From Ptychodera flava (lineage: Eukaryota > Hemichordata > Enteropneusta > Ptychoderidae), in the NCBI RefSeq assembly GCF_041260155.1, contig NC_091940.1, forward strand, positions 32,543,841 to 32,607,840: a DNA stretch of 64,000 bases, written 5' to 3'. The notes below the pieces were generated by a model, which saw only the letters and a program-made list of their open reading frames with translations, was not told the DNA's origin and did not search any database. Of the stretch, positions 50,389-62,689 are shown in pieces. Made by a program: the position numbers and the translations under genes. The first letter of the stretch is position 1. Each line of letters begins with the position of its first letter.

Positions 50389-50531
50389 TAGCTGTGATAT
50401 CGCAGCGGTATTTGTGGCGTATATCGAACGCGATCGGGTCATTGGGGTCATCGCCACAGTCCCCCGCGATGACCCCAATGACCCGAGCGCGTTCGATACA
50501 CGCTACAAGTGCCGCTGCGATATCACAGCTA
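50389..50531. mobile_element. 143-bp foldback element, same type as the one at 6440-7042
   Basis: Two arms of about 65 bases meet at CATCGC...GCGATG near 50458. The ends read TAGCTGTGATATCGCAGC, sharing the pattern TAGCTGNNANATNGNAGC with the 603-bp element. Flanks CGTCGTGTG (50380-50388) and CGTCATGTG (50532-50540) are 9-base duplications with one difference. It is GC- and CpG-rich compared with the surroundings. Non-coding. Confidence 0.8.
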
Positions 50532-50699
50532 CGTCATGTGTAGATAGCATCTTGTCATTTAAAAATTCTAGTCTGGTAAACTTGCTTGTCATAGCTTTTG
50601 ACTCTCACTGTGCAGTATATAAAGATAGGCTTGGCCTATCCTGTTCGTGTACAACAAACCATGGTTTAAACTTCCCAAGGTAACTTATGATTTTTTTGC

Positions 50700-52300
50700 A
50701 TGTATAAAGTATAATCCTTAGCCCCTGACACGCACAGCATTGTCATTTGTTCAGAGAAGAGCTGGAACAATATCAACACGGCAATGAGAAATTGTGAAGT
50801 TCTTTTTGTTTAATGATGATAATTTTTTTTAAATGATGTTACAACTGGTAAAAAGACTGCTGTTGTTATACAGGGATGAAAAACAAAAGAGTTCAAAAAC
50901 ATAAAGAGCTGAAATGTGATATCAGTTGAAGGGTAAAGAGAAATTCAGAGGCAAGCACACGATTCAGCAAGTATGGTTTGCACATATTGGTGGTCCTTGG
51001 TATTGGCATTGTTGGTCCGTACGAGTGGTGGACAAGACTGACCGCTACTCCTGTGGTTGGTCCTACATCTCACAGTACATGAGATTGCTTATCAACTGAA
51101 ACAACTTGTACAGGCACACAGTTATTGCTTCATTAGGAGGCAGGCAATTTTTACTGTGGTTTAAAATGCACAGATTATTTTTTCTCTAATTAGGGGAACT
51201 CTGCCAGTTCGCTTCTCTCGACATTTATTTTGAGTGAATTATAAAATTATCATATGATTTTGGTAGTGGAGAATATTGCATTTTTGGGAAATTGTCTGTT
51301 GGTCAACTAAAAATTTAGAAAGGAATATGGAAACCAGATGAGACATTTTTGTCAACTAAGAACAGTTGATCATCTAGATGATTACAACTGAAGTTTTGTC
51401 ACTTTGAATAACAGATTACACCAAAGACATGTATTATTGGCTACAGAGAAATAGCCTCCAAACTTTGTCATTACTTTCATTCAAACAGCAAATTTTACAT
51501 GTACAGCCTGATTGTTAAGGGAGGTAACCACACACTGCAAATTTGTACATATCCACAATTGGTAAAAGGTGCCATCCGCGTTTACAATGAAGCCCTGGAC
51601 AATTTACAGTCTCACCTTGAAGCCCTTCTCTGACCTCATGAAAATTTGAGGTGTCACCCATGTCTTCATTTTGCAACAGTATTGGCTGGTAGGGTTTTCG
51701 CGATTTTACTTTTTTTTTTGGTGCAGCATCCTCTCTCTCAGTCTAAACCCTGTGCACATTTGCAAATATCCATACAAATATATGGAGAATGAGGTGTCAT
51801 CTATGTTTACATATGAATGGTGGCAGCCCTAGACAGTTTTCATTGCAGAATTTGTTTTTCTTGTGCGGTGCACCTCTTTCTATTTCAAAATGGGATTCAA
51901 CATTAGGATACTGGTACTATAAATATAGGTAACCAAAGTCAGATTCCTTTGATATACTTTTCCTGTTGCATTTCAAAAATTGTCAGAATATTAATTCTAA
52001 TAACATAACACGCTGTAAACATAGTCTGATGATAACTGACAATTTCATGTTCAAAGAAAAGAAGTTATTACAAGAGATATATTGATACATATCAAGGAAA
52101 CTTATGGGTAGTGTATTGTACTGTAGATAGATGTTCACCAGATTATCTGACCCCTGCATGTGTGAGAGACACTTATGCAAATTGTAAGCATTATAGATAG
52201 AAATACTGACAATATACTATCTTCTCAGTTGTCTCCCAAAACGTCAAAATTCAAAGTTATCAAAATAGAATATTCTGCAGTGTAAATATGACACCATTTT
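50700..52300. other. Intergenic stretch without a recognised gene
   Basis: AT-rich, with only short frames and no clear repeat boundary. Confidence 0.5.
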
Positions 52301-52311
52301 ACAACAAGGTT

Positions 52312-52404
52312 CTTAACATTTTCACTGCAGTAGTTTGCCCCAACCAATCATTATCAATGGTGAGTGTGGAGTAGGTTACAGGGAAACAGGGGTGAACAAG
52401 TTCA
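52312..52404 (+). repeat. MITE family M1, copy 5
   Basis: CTTAACATTTTCACTGCAGT, then TTTGCCCCAACC, TTATCAATGGTGAGTGTGGA and GGGGTGAACAAGTTCAA. It lies about 570 bases downstream of the stop of the acidic-tail gene. Confidence 0.65.
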
Positions 52405-52969
52405 AGCCTATAATGAAAAGAAAAGCAGCATATTCCAAAGATACCATTTGTGGTCAAAGTTGGCAGTTTTGAAACAACAGCTTGTTTTGTTTTTCCTCCT
52501 TTTTTCCTTCAGGTTTTTGTTTTAAATCAGAGTAATGTTGTAGGGGCTCTATTATAAGTTGATGATGACAATTGGTCGTATCAGAGCACGAAGGTTGTAA
52601 CTGATATTTTGTGAAAGTCATTCGCCTTCTGAAAAGTAAATGACTTGCTACAGTTTCTTAAATTCAAACAAAGTGAAAAATTTCGTGTAAAACCATCATT
52701 TAATATTCATTTGAATGTGTTTCGCATTCATATTATGGACAATTGTATTCAAAATTCACCTTTACTTGCACACCTGTTCAATGCTAAAATTTGGACTTAC
52801 AACCCTTACTGCACTGACGCAACGTGTTTCCATGGCAACATCATGGTTTGTGAATATTTATAAACAACCTTTTAAGACTTTCTCTTTGTTATGTCTTTTG
52901 GCGAGTTCATTTTTCCTGTTCACAATTAGGCGTGTCTATATCAATATTTTTCATCATGTTTCATCTTTG

Positions 52970-55900
52970 TCAGAGTTGTTCAGGATCCTTGTCGTCTTGG
53001 TTACCACCATCATTAGCATTTTCTGGTTTGTTCTTCTCGTCTTCATCTTCCTTGCTGTCCTCTTTCACCTCACTCTCTTTGCTGTCCTCCCCTGTATCGG
53101 CATCTTTAATGTCCTCGTTCACATCATCTTCCTCCTCCATGCCTTCCACACCTCCACTGAGCTGATCATCAAGCTCGGTATCTTCCTCTGCATCGTCTCC
53201 GTCATCTTTTGTTTTGTCTTCGTCTCTCTGGCCCTCCAACAATTTCCCTTTGTTCTCTTTCTTCTTCGTTGATGTGATGTTCACGCCGCACAGTCGCAAA
53301 ATGTGGTGGCGGTCTCCCTTGGAGACGAATGACCTGACAGAGGTCTTCCCTCTCCATCCAACGACAATGATGTTGTTCTCATCTGGACAGCTATCAGAGA
53401 GAGACAATAAGAGTGTGAATTTCACAGTGGTTTGTGTTGAATCGTTGGTAATATGAGAACTAGACAAGCTGCCTAAATTGAGGAGTTGCCAACACTGTCA
53501 GGTGTAACGACTGTGTAGCAGTCAGTCGATCACAAAGAAATCAACCTCGTGGAAGTTGAAATGTTGTCTGGAAGGGGGCCAGACGTAGTCAAACACCACC
53601 ACCCAGATCTGCAAAAACAATGCTTGCTGGACAGTTAGCAAGATGTGCCTGGATGATGTGTGGTGTTGTTTTGACTACTCGTGACCTCCTTCCAGACAAT
53701 GTTTCAACTTTTGCAGAGTTGATGTCTTTATGATTGACTTTTATTATGGCCTAGATGATAGCTTCACCTGAGTGTCAGGAAATCCTCAATTTATTCAGTA
53801 TGTCACGTTACCATATTGCCAATGATTCAACGCAGACCATCCTAAGTTCAGAATAGCTTCAGAAAACCTCTATCAAACATTAAAACCCTGACACCACATC
53901 TTATAGAACCTCAAAGTTGCTAACACAATAACATTTAACTCACCTGTCAGCTGGTGGCTCATAGATAAACATCACACTACCCTGACCTGAAAAAGATACA
54001 CCAGAAATAATTTTGAAATGGCCAAAATATTGAGTTACACTGTTCCCTGTGACAATATCAGCCTTTCATTCAAGATACCGTAATAGTTATGTTTCAAGTA
54101 TTTTTTAATAATTAAACAACGATGATTTCTGAACCATATATTACTTAAAGATTCCTTTGCAGCGTCATTATATTGGTACTTCTACATACATCAGCAATGT
54201 AAAATACCTTGCCTGAAAGCCAAATAAGAGATTTTTTCTACATATACAACATCCAGATATTCGCATCTCTTCAAACATTTTTGAGCAATAGAGTGCAGCC
54301 TCACCGTAATGAATTGTGTGTCCTTCACACAATGATTATGGAGACAACTGATGCAAAACCCATTAAAAGAAAACATTATCATTGTTCCCCATGTAGCAAA
54401 CTCAAATGTTATTGACACAAACCAGTTTTACTGACTTGTATCTGGATCATTAATTTGACCTATAGAGTCTTCAGCTTGACCATTGATTTCTATTTATAAA
54501 GTCACAGGCCACTGCTTTGATATACCATATTTATTCAGGAAAGCGACCCAGGTGCTCAGCTTTTGCTAGAATATAGTTTCACCTTTGAACAACCACACAA
54601 TGTAAGGGAGAGGAATTTAAGCAAGTTGGGGGCACTCACCAGAAAAAATACGGTAATTCCTTTAAATTCATCACAGCCTTTCACTTAGCCCCATTAGATC
54701 ACCGTAAGGTCAAACACACTCACCTACAAAATCAATACTTCCTACAAAAGGACACAGTATCTTTCTTTCAAGTAAATAACTTGCACTTTTCTCAAAATAA
54801 CTGATTCAACCAACCTCTGACAAAGAAATATCAAAGACCTGTCTTACAAAATCAAGGCGGTCAAGTGGATTAATTATTCTGCGTTATGAAAATCTGAAAG
54901 TTTCCTGTGATTACATGCTTCACAACTTTTGTTGGAGTGTGACCAATGAAGTTGTACAAGGTCCATTTATTGTAACTAATAGTATCAAAGGGATTTGGAA
55001 ATAGCCAGGAAAAGATCAATAATCCCTTATTTTGGTATGAAATTTAATTATATATCATGATTTCAAAAAGCAGTTATGTGCACTTTTTCACTGCTTGCTG
55101 CTTTATCACGCAAAGGCCCAGTACTTGGCATCCTTTTTTTTTTTTTTTTGAAAAAGATAAATTTATTTCAACATAGTCACAAATAAAACAAATCTACATA
55201 ACTGTGAATGCGTTAAAATTACAATGCGTCTTGTGTGAAAAAACAAATAATTAGCTGTTTGATTACAAAGATCATCATATGAATGCATTCAGGATGCATT
55301 CTTCTCCTTCCAGTCTTACAAGGCTTGAAAACTTTGTGATAAAATCCTCAGTTTTGTTCATCATCTTATAAATGAAATACAATGTATTCATCCATGAGGA
55401 GAGATGACATTTCAATTGCATGACATAGGATTGAAGGGAAACTTTAATTCCATCAAGAGTAACCGAATTTCGAATATTCCAAACTGTATATTTTACAAAG
55501 GAAGTAATACAGTAAATAATGTCAGATGTTGCATTATTATCATTTTCGATTCCTGCAATTGCTAATCTTTTGATATTGATATTATTATCAAAGTTGTGGT
55601 TTCTGACAAAGAAAGAAATACATTTCTGCCAGATTTCTTTAACATATTTACACTCAAATAATATGTGTTCCAGTGTTTCTTCTTGGCCACAAATATGGCA
55701 TTTCCATCACTTAATTGAAAGTTTTGGCCAAGCTTCCTGTGACTAGGCCTCGATGGAAAATCTTCCAATTTAAATCATTTACTGAATTGCTGACAATTTC
55801 TGTTGAATTAAGACGGCTGAATAGAGTAGCTTTGTAACTGTCAGTAAGACTTAGATTCTCAGCCATTTTTGACCAATCTGACCTCTGACTGCATGCCATT

Positions 55901-58900
55901 TCTTATCAACTAATTTCCAATAAAGTGACTTGGTTTTGACCTCACTTTTTGTCAGACCATAATTCTCTAAGTCTAAGATATCATAGTTTTCTTCATTTTG
56001 GATGTTTGAAGAAATGATTTGTTTCCAGGAATCTGGAATAGCATTGAGGAGTGTTTCATACTCTGTTTGATTTCCTCTTGCACATGTCTATTTGTACCTC
56101 CTCTAATTTTTGCAATTATTTCCCATTGTTGAAGCCAGTCATTTCTGTCATCATTCCAGATGTCCCTAAGCCTTAAAATTCCACTCTTTGACCATTTGTC
56201 ATAAAAGAGGACACTTCCTTCATTCTTAATATTGTCGTTACACCACAGAACTTCTCTAAGAAGATTCTGTTTTGATGTTGGCAGATTCACTCTTGTAAGT
56301 CTAAGTGACTTCCAGGTATTTAACATATCCCCATACACCATTGGGGTTCGTTTGTTGTTGACTTTGAAATTGAGATGGAGGTAGTGATAATCACTATTAA
56401 GTTTATTGTCATAACTCGCTATGAAGCACTTGGCAACCTAGGGTTACTGGTTGGGTTTACTGCGCCCTCAACAGTAGAACTCGCCAAAAACCATAATATC
56501 ATGTTACAATGTCGAGAAAAGGGTACCAGGAGGTCACCCAATCAACACTTTTATACACTGTTCACATTGGGTGACCTTGCCATAGCCTCGTCTTAATTGT
56601 GTACCATATTGTCATGTTGTTGGTACGTTCCAATGTTGAGGGCGCACTAACCCCTGGGTACACGTGTATGCCTAGGTATGTCGCCTAAGCCCAGACCAAA
56701 CAGTTGTTCGAGTGCGGTGTCCAGGCCACAAGCTGAGCCTCAAAAGGTCATTTGGTGAAATCATTATTTTCATAGCCTTCAACAATAATAATGTGAACGC
56801 ATGTATATTTCAAAGGAATTCAGTGAAAAATTTTCAGAAACAGCAAACTGAAATCTGGTCGCATTACTATGATTTCCAATAAGCATGGCAACTAGTGTCC
56901 GATATTGCGAGCCTGACCAACCTTGACAGCATTTGTGCCATTGAGATTCAGTTGATTTTTGTTGTCTGAGGTAAATTTCTACGCCTTTCTTATCTTTAAA
57001 AGAATTTCAAACGAAACACAGCATAACTTTGTCTGAGGTATTTTTCTATTCCATGTTATCTTTGAAATCATGTATATAATTTCGCAGAAGGTATGTGAAG
57101 ACCAAGAAATCATATAGTCTTTGCCCTGTACAAAAATGTGCGCGCCGAGTTCCTTACTCATGCTACTGATGACCAGAAATGATTGACAACATGTCCACGG
57201 CGTACTATTCCTAAAGTAGTTCAAAAGTTTAAACGCAGAATCACTACGGAAAACTTGCACAAAAATAATAAATTCTTGGCTGGTGCATGTCATAGGTATA
57301 ATATTCCCCAATATTTTTCTAAATTCAGCTGACAGCTCGGAAATAAACTTGACAAAATAACTGTGTGAACACTCATCTTTCACTCACGGTGACACAGTCA
57401 TTATGTCACTCACTTTTTTCCTTAATATAGAAAAATATTTGAGAATAATATCTAAAAATACCGTCAATGACGCTGTACCTTCTCTAATGTGTGGCCAGGT
57501 CAGGTAATTGGTTGTTGGCATGGAGTTGTTGGTAAATAGTTGATGATGTAGGGGCATGAGGTGGGATATGGACCCAAAGAACCCAAAAGATGATTAAATA
57601 CATCAATCAAAAAAATTCTAAGCTACAGTATAAACTGCCTAAAGATAGTTCAATGTGGCAAAAAGTTAAACAATTCAGAAATAAGAATTAACAGTCCAAA
57701 ATAGTAATGACGCACTTCCTTACTGACCTGAGTGCATGTGAAATACACAACCTGGCATCTGTAAATTAAATGTATACCAAGTGATCATTTCCAGTCACTT
57801 TTAAACTGTTTTTAATGGATTTTCCAAAGAGTCCTGTGGAAATGATGAAAAACGCCTATCTGGTCTTGTGTTTGTATAACCTCATGGCTGATAATTGTCA
57901 TAGTATTGAAAAAAATTGAAAGTGAAGAAATTACTGTTTTTAATAGGCATATTTTCCTTGAAATACATGACCATGTAAAGAATATATGCTAAAAGTGTTT
58001 AAGAGTAAATTTCTTTTCAAAAAATAATTTAATTTGTGACCAAAGGATTTTTATTCTTTGAGTTTACAAATTCAAACATTGCAATTTGTTCAATCATCTT
58101 GTGCAGTGCAAAATTTATAAAATGACTGAAAAACAAAAAAAAATTGGCAGAATTACAGTCTACCGTATGTGATGTAAAATTATGGGTTGACATCACGATA
58201 ACTGTTAATCTGTTTGAAGTACTAATATACTATAATTTAAAAAAGAAAAATTCATGCAGAAACGGTAAAATATATTGTCAGCAATGTAGTGTTAATTTGG
58301 ACTTTACATCAAAATATGCCTTTGCTGGATACCAAATATATAGGGCGAAATATCAGCCATGTTCAGCAAAATCCACACAACAGCATTGATCCTTTTCTAA
58401 TTTGATTTGATTTGCTTATGTTATCCTTGTATGACAGTCAGTACAATATGGAACTTGAACACAACACAGTGAATAAGTATGCTGTAAATGAAATGGTGTG
58501 GCTGCATCCACATGCAGCAATAGGAGTGCCTTTGTCTCTCACCCCTCATTTCCAACCTGTCCCATCCCTGAAAAAATAGTTTGGTCTTATATTTATAATG
58601 TTAATAATTTCTGTATTTTTTAAAATGTGCGCATCTCAAAAACTTTTGATCATAAACATTTTCATTGTTTTTTATAGCTGACCAATCAGTTAACCTGTTT
58701 ATTTTGAATATTTGCGCATTTTTCCTCAGTATTTGACATTTTCTGAATACCTTCTTATTCAGTTTGTCATTTTCTAAAAGTTTAAATGCTCCATTGTGTG
58801 GTCAAGCTTTCCACAAGCATCAAATAGGTATACCACACGAACATGCTACGGCTTCTGAAAGCGCTCAGTGTGTAAGCATGTGGGAATTTTCGAAGCATTT

Positions 58901-61900
58901 TTTCTCGTTTAATTTGGCAAATTATCAGCAAATACCTCAATACTTCAAGGTACCCCTTTCTTCTCAATCGTTTCCTGGAGTTTCAAAGTCATACGAACGA
59001 AAATGAGCGAAAAATTTCGATGCAAAAATCGTGCATCAGCGAGAGTGGCGGCCATGTTTTCAACTCGCTATTTTTAGCCCACTGAGGCTATGCATACACA
59101 GCGTTCTATCGCAGTTGAGCCTGAGCGTAAAGACACTGAAAGTATTCATAGATAGATAGCCCATGATTCGACCTTTATTTTCGTGTTTTTCGTTTGAATT
59201 TTGGCCAAATAGTCGCTTTTTTAGCGGGTTTTGAATTTTTCTAAAGCATCTAAAAACATTATAATGATTTTTAATTATCAAACGAAAGAAAAAAAATAAG
59301 AAATTTAATTAATTATTTACAAAATAAAAATATTTTTGACAAGGTGAATCATGCAGCTCAAAAGCGAACGATCAATGTTTTGGACGAGTGTGAGCGATTT
59401 TCGCGGGGATTCCCCAGACCTATCGTTCATAGCTACGGCGCTTGAAAACACGGTCAGTTTCTGTGAAACGGGATGAAATTTTCTTTCAGGCGAGGCGTTT
59501 GAAGTCACTCTTGAGAAAAATTACTTATTTATCAGTGGTTGTTTTACCGTTTCATGAACCATTTTTTCGATTCAATCACTTGTTGACCTGAAAACAACGA
59601 TATTTAGTACTCTTTTTCAACAGACTTTAGTATGTAGCTGCCGATACGGCTGTCAAAATACTATCGTTTTCAAAGTACATTTTGAGCGAACTTTATAAAT
59701 TAACATTCTGAACCACAGTGTAATGTTATGCTTGGAATTTTGTTGCTTTTGAGGTTCATTCGTAGTTTTTTATAATGATTCTGTTCCTTTCCATCATCAA
59801 ACATCGACAAGTATAAAATTAGCCCTAATCACTTAAATGAGAATTATGTGTTTCCTTTCGGTTTTTTAATATGTAACGAAATAAATAAGTTGATTTGTTT
59901 TGATCCTTTCCACGTATTGGTATTTTTTCCTGGTTGAAAGTTACTAATATCCTTTAATAGTCCTTAGTCTCTACAATCTCAGAAAAGAATGAAACGATTG
60001 ATTTATAAAAGAAACTTTATTGCGACACACTTCAGTCATTTTCATAACTCTGAAGTTCAAAATTGAGTGTGCTGTACTCATATCTTGGCAGTGTTGAACT
60101 CTTCTGTTGTAGTATCTGCAATCGAAACTGGTACTTCACATAGAATAATTAAAAGCATTTCATCAACAGTTTTCAAATTCCACTTACTTTCAATTTGAAT
60201 GTTTCCAACGACCAAAACATATTGTGGATCATGGTAAGATTAAAACCTCACATATTCTAAAGGTACAGTAATATCAAATTACATAATTGGAGGCGTTAAT
60301 AAAAAACAAGAAATGTTTAGGAAATTATGAAATGTAAATCAGAGCTGTTGAAAATTATTTAATTTTCAGGGTGTTGCCAAATCATGTGTGTATATAAGTA
60401 TGTCTGGTTCTGAGACGAGCTGTATTGGCATACCGAAGGAATTTGTTGATAACTAAAAATTTAATTAAAAGAATGGTTGCCATGGAAACACTTGGTATAG
60501 GTTATTTTCAATAAAGTAGATATTCCTTCATCAAAATTTTGCTATGAACTTCATGAACATTTCAAAAATTTCCTAAATTTTCGTAGCCGGTGGTTAACCA
60601 ACAAAAGTACATTCATGCAGGCTCTCGATCTCAGGGCCAGTGGCGACTCATTCAAAGCGAGAAATTTGCATAAATGGGTTTTTCTGTCACTCTTTTATCA
60701 TTTAGAGTAGTTTTGTTGCTGAATGTTCGTTGGTGCTCATAACAAAGGTTTTCTAGAGATAAAAACCCAGAAAAGATGGTTTGACACTATAAAATACTTG
60801 CTCAGACATTGCGTATACATTTGTACATGGTAACTTTTCATATTTCATCATCCGATGTGAATGTCATTTTTTGTACAAAAGTGACATTTTTGGTCAAAAT
60901 TACAGTGATCTGGGAAGTAAGTTTACCATATTTATATTTGAAACTTGTTGAAAAATTGTTTTTCTTTGCTGATATGCTTAGGTTGTACTTTTTAAACATC
61001 AATGCTCTTGGGTAGACTACCAAACATAGCTAATTTTCATATTTTACCCTGTTTTGGTGGCCCGCAAAGGCACAATTTTGCAGTAAAGTCAAACTTAACA
61101 CTGCATTTCTGACTATCTGATTACCTTTCCTGCATGAACTTTCCCTTTTTTTAATTACACTTCAGTAGCACTGCATATAGATTAAGAATGCTTTGTAAGT
61201 TCACCAATTATTTTGCATCAGAATGACTGTAAATCTGCCAAAATTTGTATTTTTCAGTCATTTTATAAATTTTCCGCGATGCAGAATTGGACAAACTGCC
61301 ATATTTGGATATGTTTACATCAAAAAGTAAATTTCCTTTGGTCAAAGATTAAATTATTTTGTAAAAAGAATTTACTTTTAAATACTTTTAGCATCACATT
61401 TGTTACAGAGTCATGTATTTCAGGGAAAACAAGCCTATTAAAATCTATGATTTCATCAATTTTAACTTTTTTCCAATCTATGACCTTCGGCCGCGAGGTT
61501 TTACATACACAAAAATCTTCATAACTTTTGAATGACTGAACCGATTTTGACCAGATAAAAAGTATTTTTCATCATTTCCAAAGCACTCTTTGGAAAATGC
61601 ATCAAAAAAGCAATTTAGTGATTTTAAAATTTTCACTTGGAATACCTACATCAAATGTGGTACTTCATAAAGGAGGGTCTGCCTCTAGAGGGCGGGCATC
61701 ATGAACACTCCTGTGTTTGTTGGTTAATTCCTCCACGTAAACTTCTGATTGTACTGTAAACATTGAACATGGCCGACGTCCGATTTTCCTGTCTAAAACT
61801 TTCACTCATTTTCGTTCATATGACTCTGAAACTCCAGGAAACGATTGGGAAGAAAGAGTTATCTTGAAATATTGAGGTACTCGCCGATATTTTGCAAAAT

Positions 61901-62672
61901 TTAATGAGAAAAAATGCAAGGAAAATGCCGACAGGTTTACACAATGACCGTTTTCAGACTCGGAGGCATATGATCATCTGCAGATTATGCAACAGGCCCA
62001 TATCACGTGAGGCCATGAGGGGATATCCACGCAACTCAGTACCAAACACTAGCGCACACAGAGTGAGCAAACACAAAGTGAGTACCCCTAACGTCAGCTC
62101 AGTAGTCTGTAATAGATCGTAGTCAACTAAGAACCTTGGTGAAAGGCTTAACACTGTGGCTATGCCGCTAAGTCCCTTTTGATTTTTGTCACAGCTCAAA
62201 ATCATTCTCCCACACCTCAACCTGAACCATGAACACCCCCACCAGTTTATGATATGACCCATCACAATGGCATGACGTCAACGGATCTTGACAGACGGAA
62301 GTATTGACAGACGGAAGTTCTTGACAGCAGCATACTGGTTTTCAACTCTAATACCTTCTCTGTCTATAAATAGACACGAGAAGGTAATAATGCTAATAAT
62401 ATTACTTTATAGTAACTGCTAATATAAGAGACAAGCTGTATTTTTCAGACTGTATCAGTATAATTCTTCTCTGAGAAATACATACATAATTATCTGAGCG
62501 ATGTTTCTTTGGTCTTTCATTTTATTTACTTACCATGGCTATTGATTTGTTTCCTGGAGTCCGGTGACATCTTGTGCACAAACGGATTTTCCTCCGTCAG
62601 CAGAGTGATAACGTCTTGCTTCGTAAGGTAAACTTTGCGATTATTAATGTACGACTGTAATGAAGCTGAACC
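52970..62672 (-). CDS. Unrecognised protein with acidic C-terminal tail, last three exons
   Basis: Exons in transcript order: 62672-62534, 53986-53944 and 53390-52970, joined in phase. The first gives SLQSYINNRKVYLTKQDVIT, LLTEENPFVHKMSPDSRKQI; the second is only 43 bases, QGSVMFIYEPPAD; the third SCPDENNIIVVGWRGKTSVR, GDRHHILRLCGVNITSTKKK and then about 90 residues almost purely D, E, K, G and N to the stop. The reading is supported by splice sites, phase and a compact folded-looking segment before the tail. For exon 53986 the acceptor must be tttcag|GTCAGGG, because the next AG downstream gives an immediate stop. Upstream exons lie beyond 62673. I do not recognise the family; a charged tail is common in nuclear and nucleolar proteins, but location is only a guess. 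A minus ATTAAA at 52704-52699 could end the transcript. Confidence 0.75.
53541..53725. repeat. Foldback MITE in the last intron of the acidic-tail gene
   Basis: Arms AAGTTGAAATGTTGTCTGGA and its imperfect complement TCCAGACAATGTTTCAACTT enclose GTAGTCAAACACCACCAC and its partner GTGGTGTTGTTTTGACTAC. Each arm is about 63 bases. It occupies a third of a 553-base intron, so it could fold within the pre-mRNA between two coding exons. Confidence 0.65.
55134..56435 (-). mobile_element. 5'-truncated LINE (L1/Tx1-like), 3' end with poly(A)
   Basis: Minus-strand frames 56341-55973, 55899-55711 and 55768-55562 give, in order, TPMVYGDMLNTWKSLRLTR, LFYDKWSKSGILRLRDIWND, DWLQQWEIIAKIRG, NDLNWKIFHRGLVTGSLAKT and, after the frame change, a CxxC...H-type knuckle region. 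This is the part after reverse transcriptase of L1/Tx1-type elements. At least two frame changes and a stop separate the pieces. The element ends in a 16-base poly(T) on the plus strand (55134-55149). ACTTGGCA occurs just outside both ends (55123-55130 and 56428-56435) and may be the target duplication. Confidence 0.8.
56437..56655. repeat. Foldback MITE with GCGCCCTCAACA arms
   Basis: GGGTTTACTGCGCCCTCAACA-like sequence on the left is mirrored by TGTTGAGGGCGCACTAACCC-type sequence on the right. Further in, GGAGGTCACCCAAT is mirrored by ATTGGGTGACCTTG. It abuts the LINE fragment. Confidence 0.65.
57459..62385 (-). mobile_element. Repeat B: inverted copy of repeat A, split by element C
   Basis: 57459-58824 and 61649-62385 together are the reverse complement of repeat A (35587-37686), including the TACC and GGTA ends. 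Without C and one copy of its 7-base duplication, B is 2096 bases; A is 2100. The high similarity along the whole length suggests recent spread. It lies in the 8.5-kb intron of the acidic-tail gene. Confidence 0.75.
58825..61648 (+). mobile_element. Element C, 2.8 kb, nested in repeat B
   Basis: Bounded by TAGGTATACC and GGAATACCTA (inverted over 10 bases with one difference) and flanked by CATCAAA at 58818-58824 and 61649-61655, a 7-base duplication (8 if one mismatch is allowed, which would suit a hAT-like element). Its outer parts, 58850-59060 and 61040-61645, are diverged relatives of the inner part of repeat A, so C is a longer relative of part of its own host. No transposase frame was found. 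Confidence 0.6.
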
Positions 62673-62689
62673 CTGGCAGAAAGAAGCAT

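Noticed and set aside
52715-53272. 185-codon plus-strand frame rich in F, L and S
   Set aside because: Antisense of the acidic tail; GAA/GAT codons read backwards give TTC/ATC, which mimics a membrane protein.
53986-53990. Alternative acceptor five bases downstream for the 43-bp exon
   Set aside because: Using gtcag|GG brings an in-frame TAG at once after the preceding exon.
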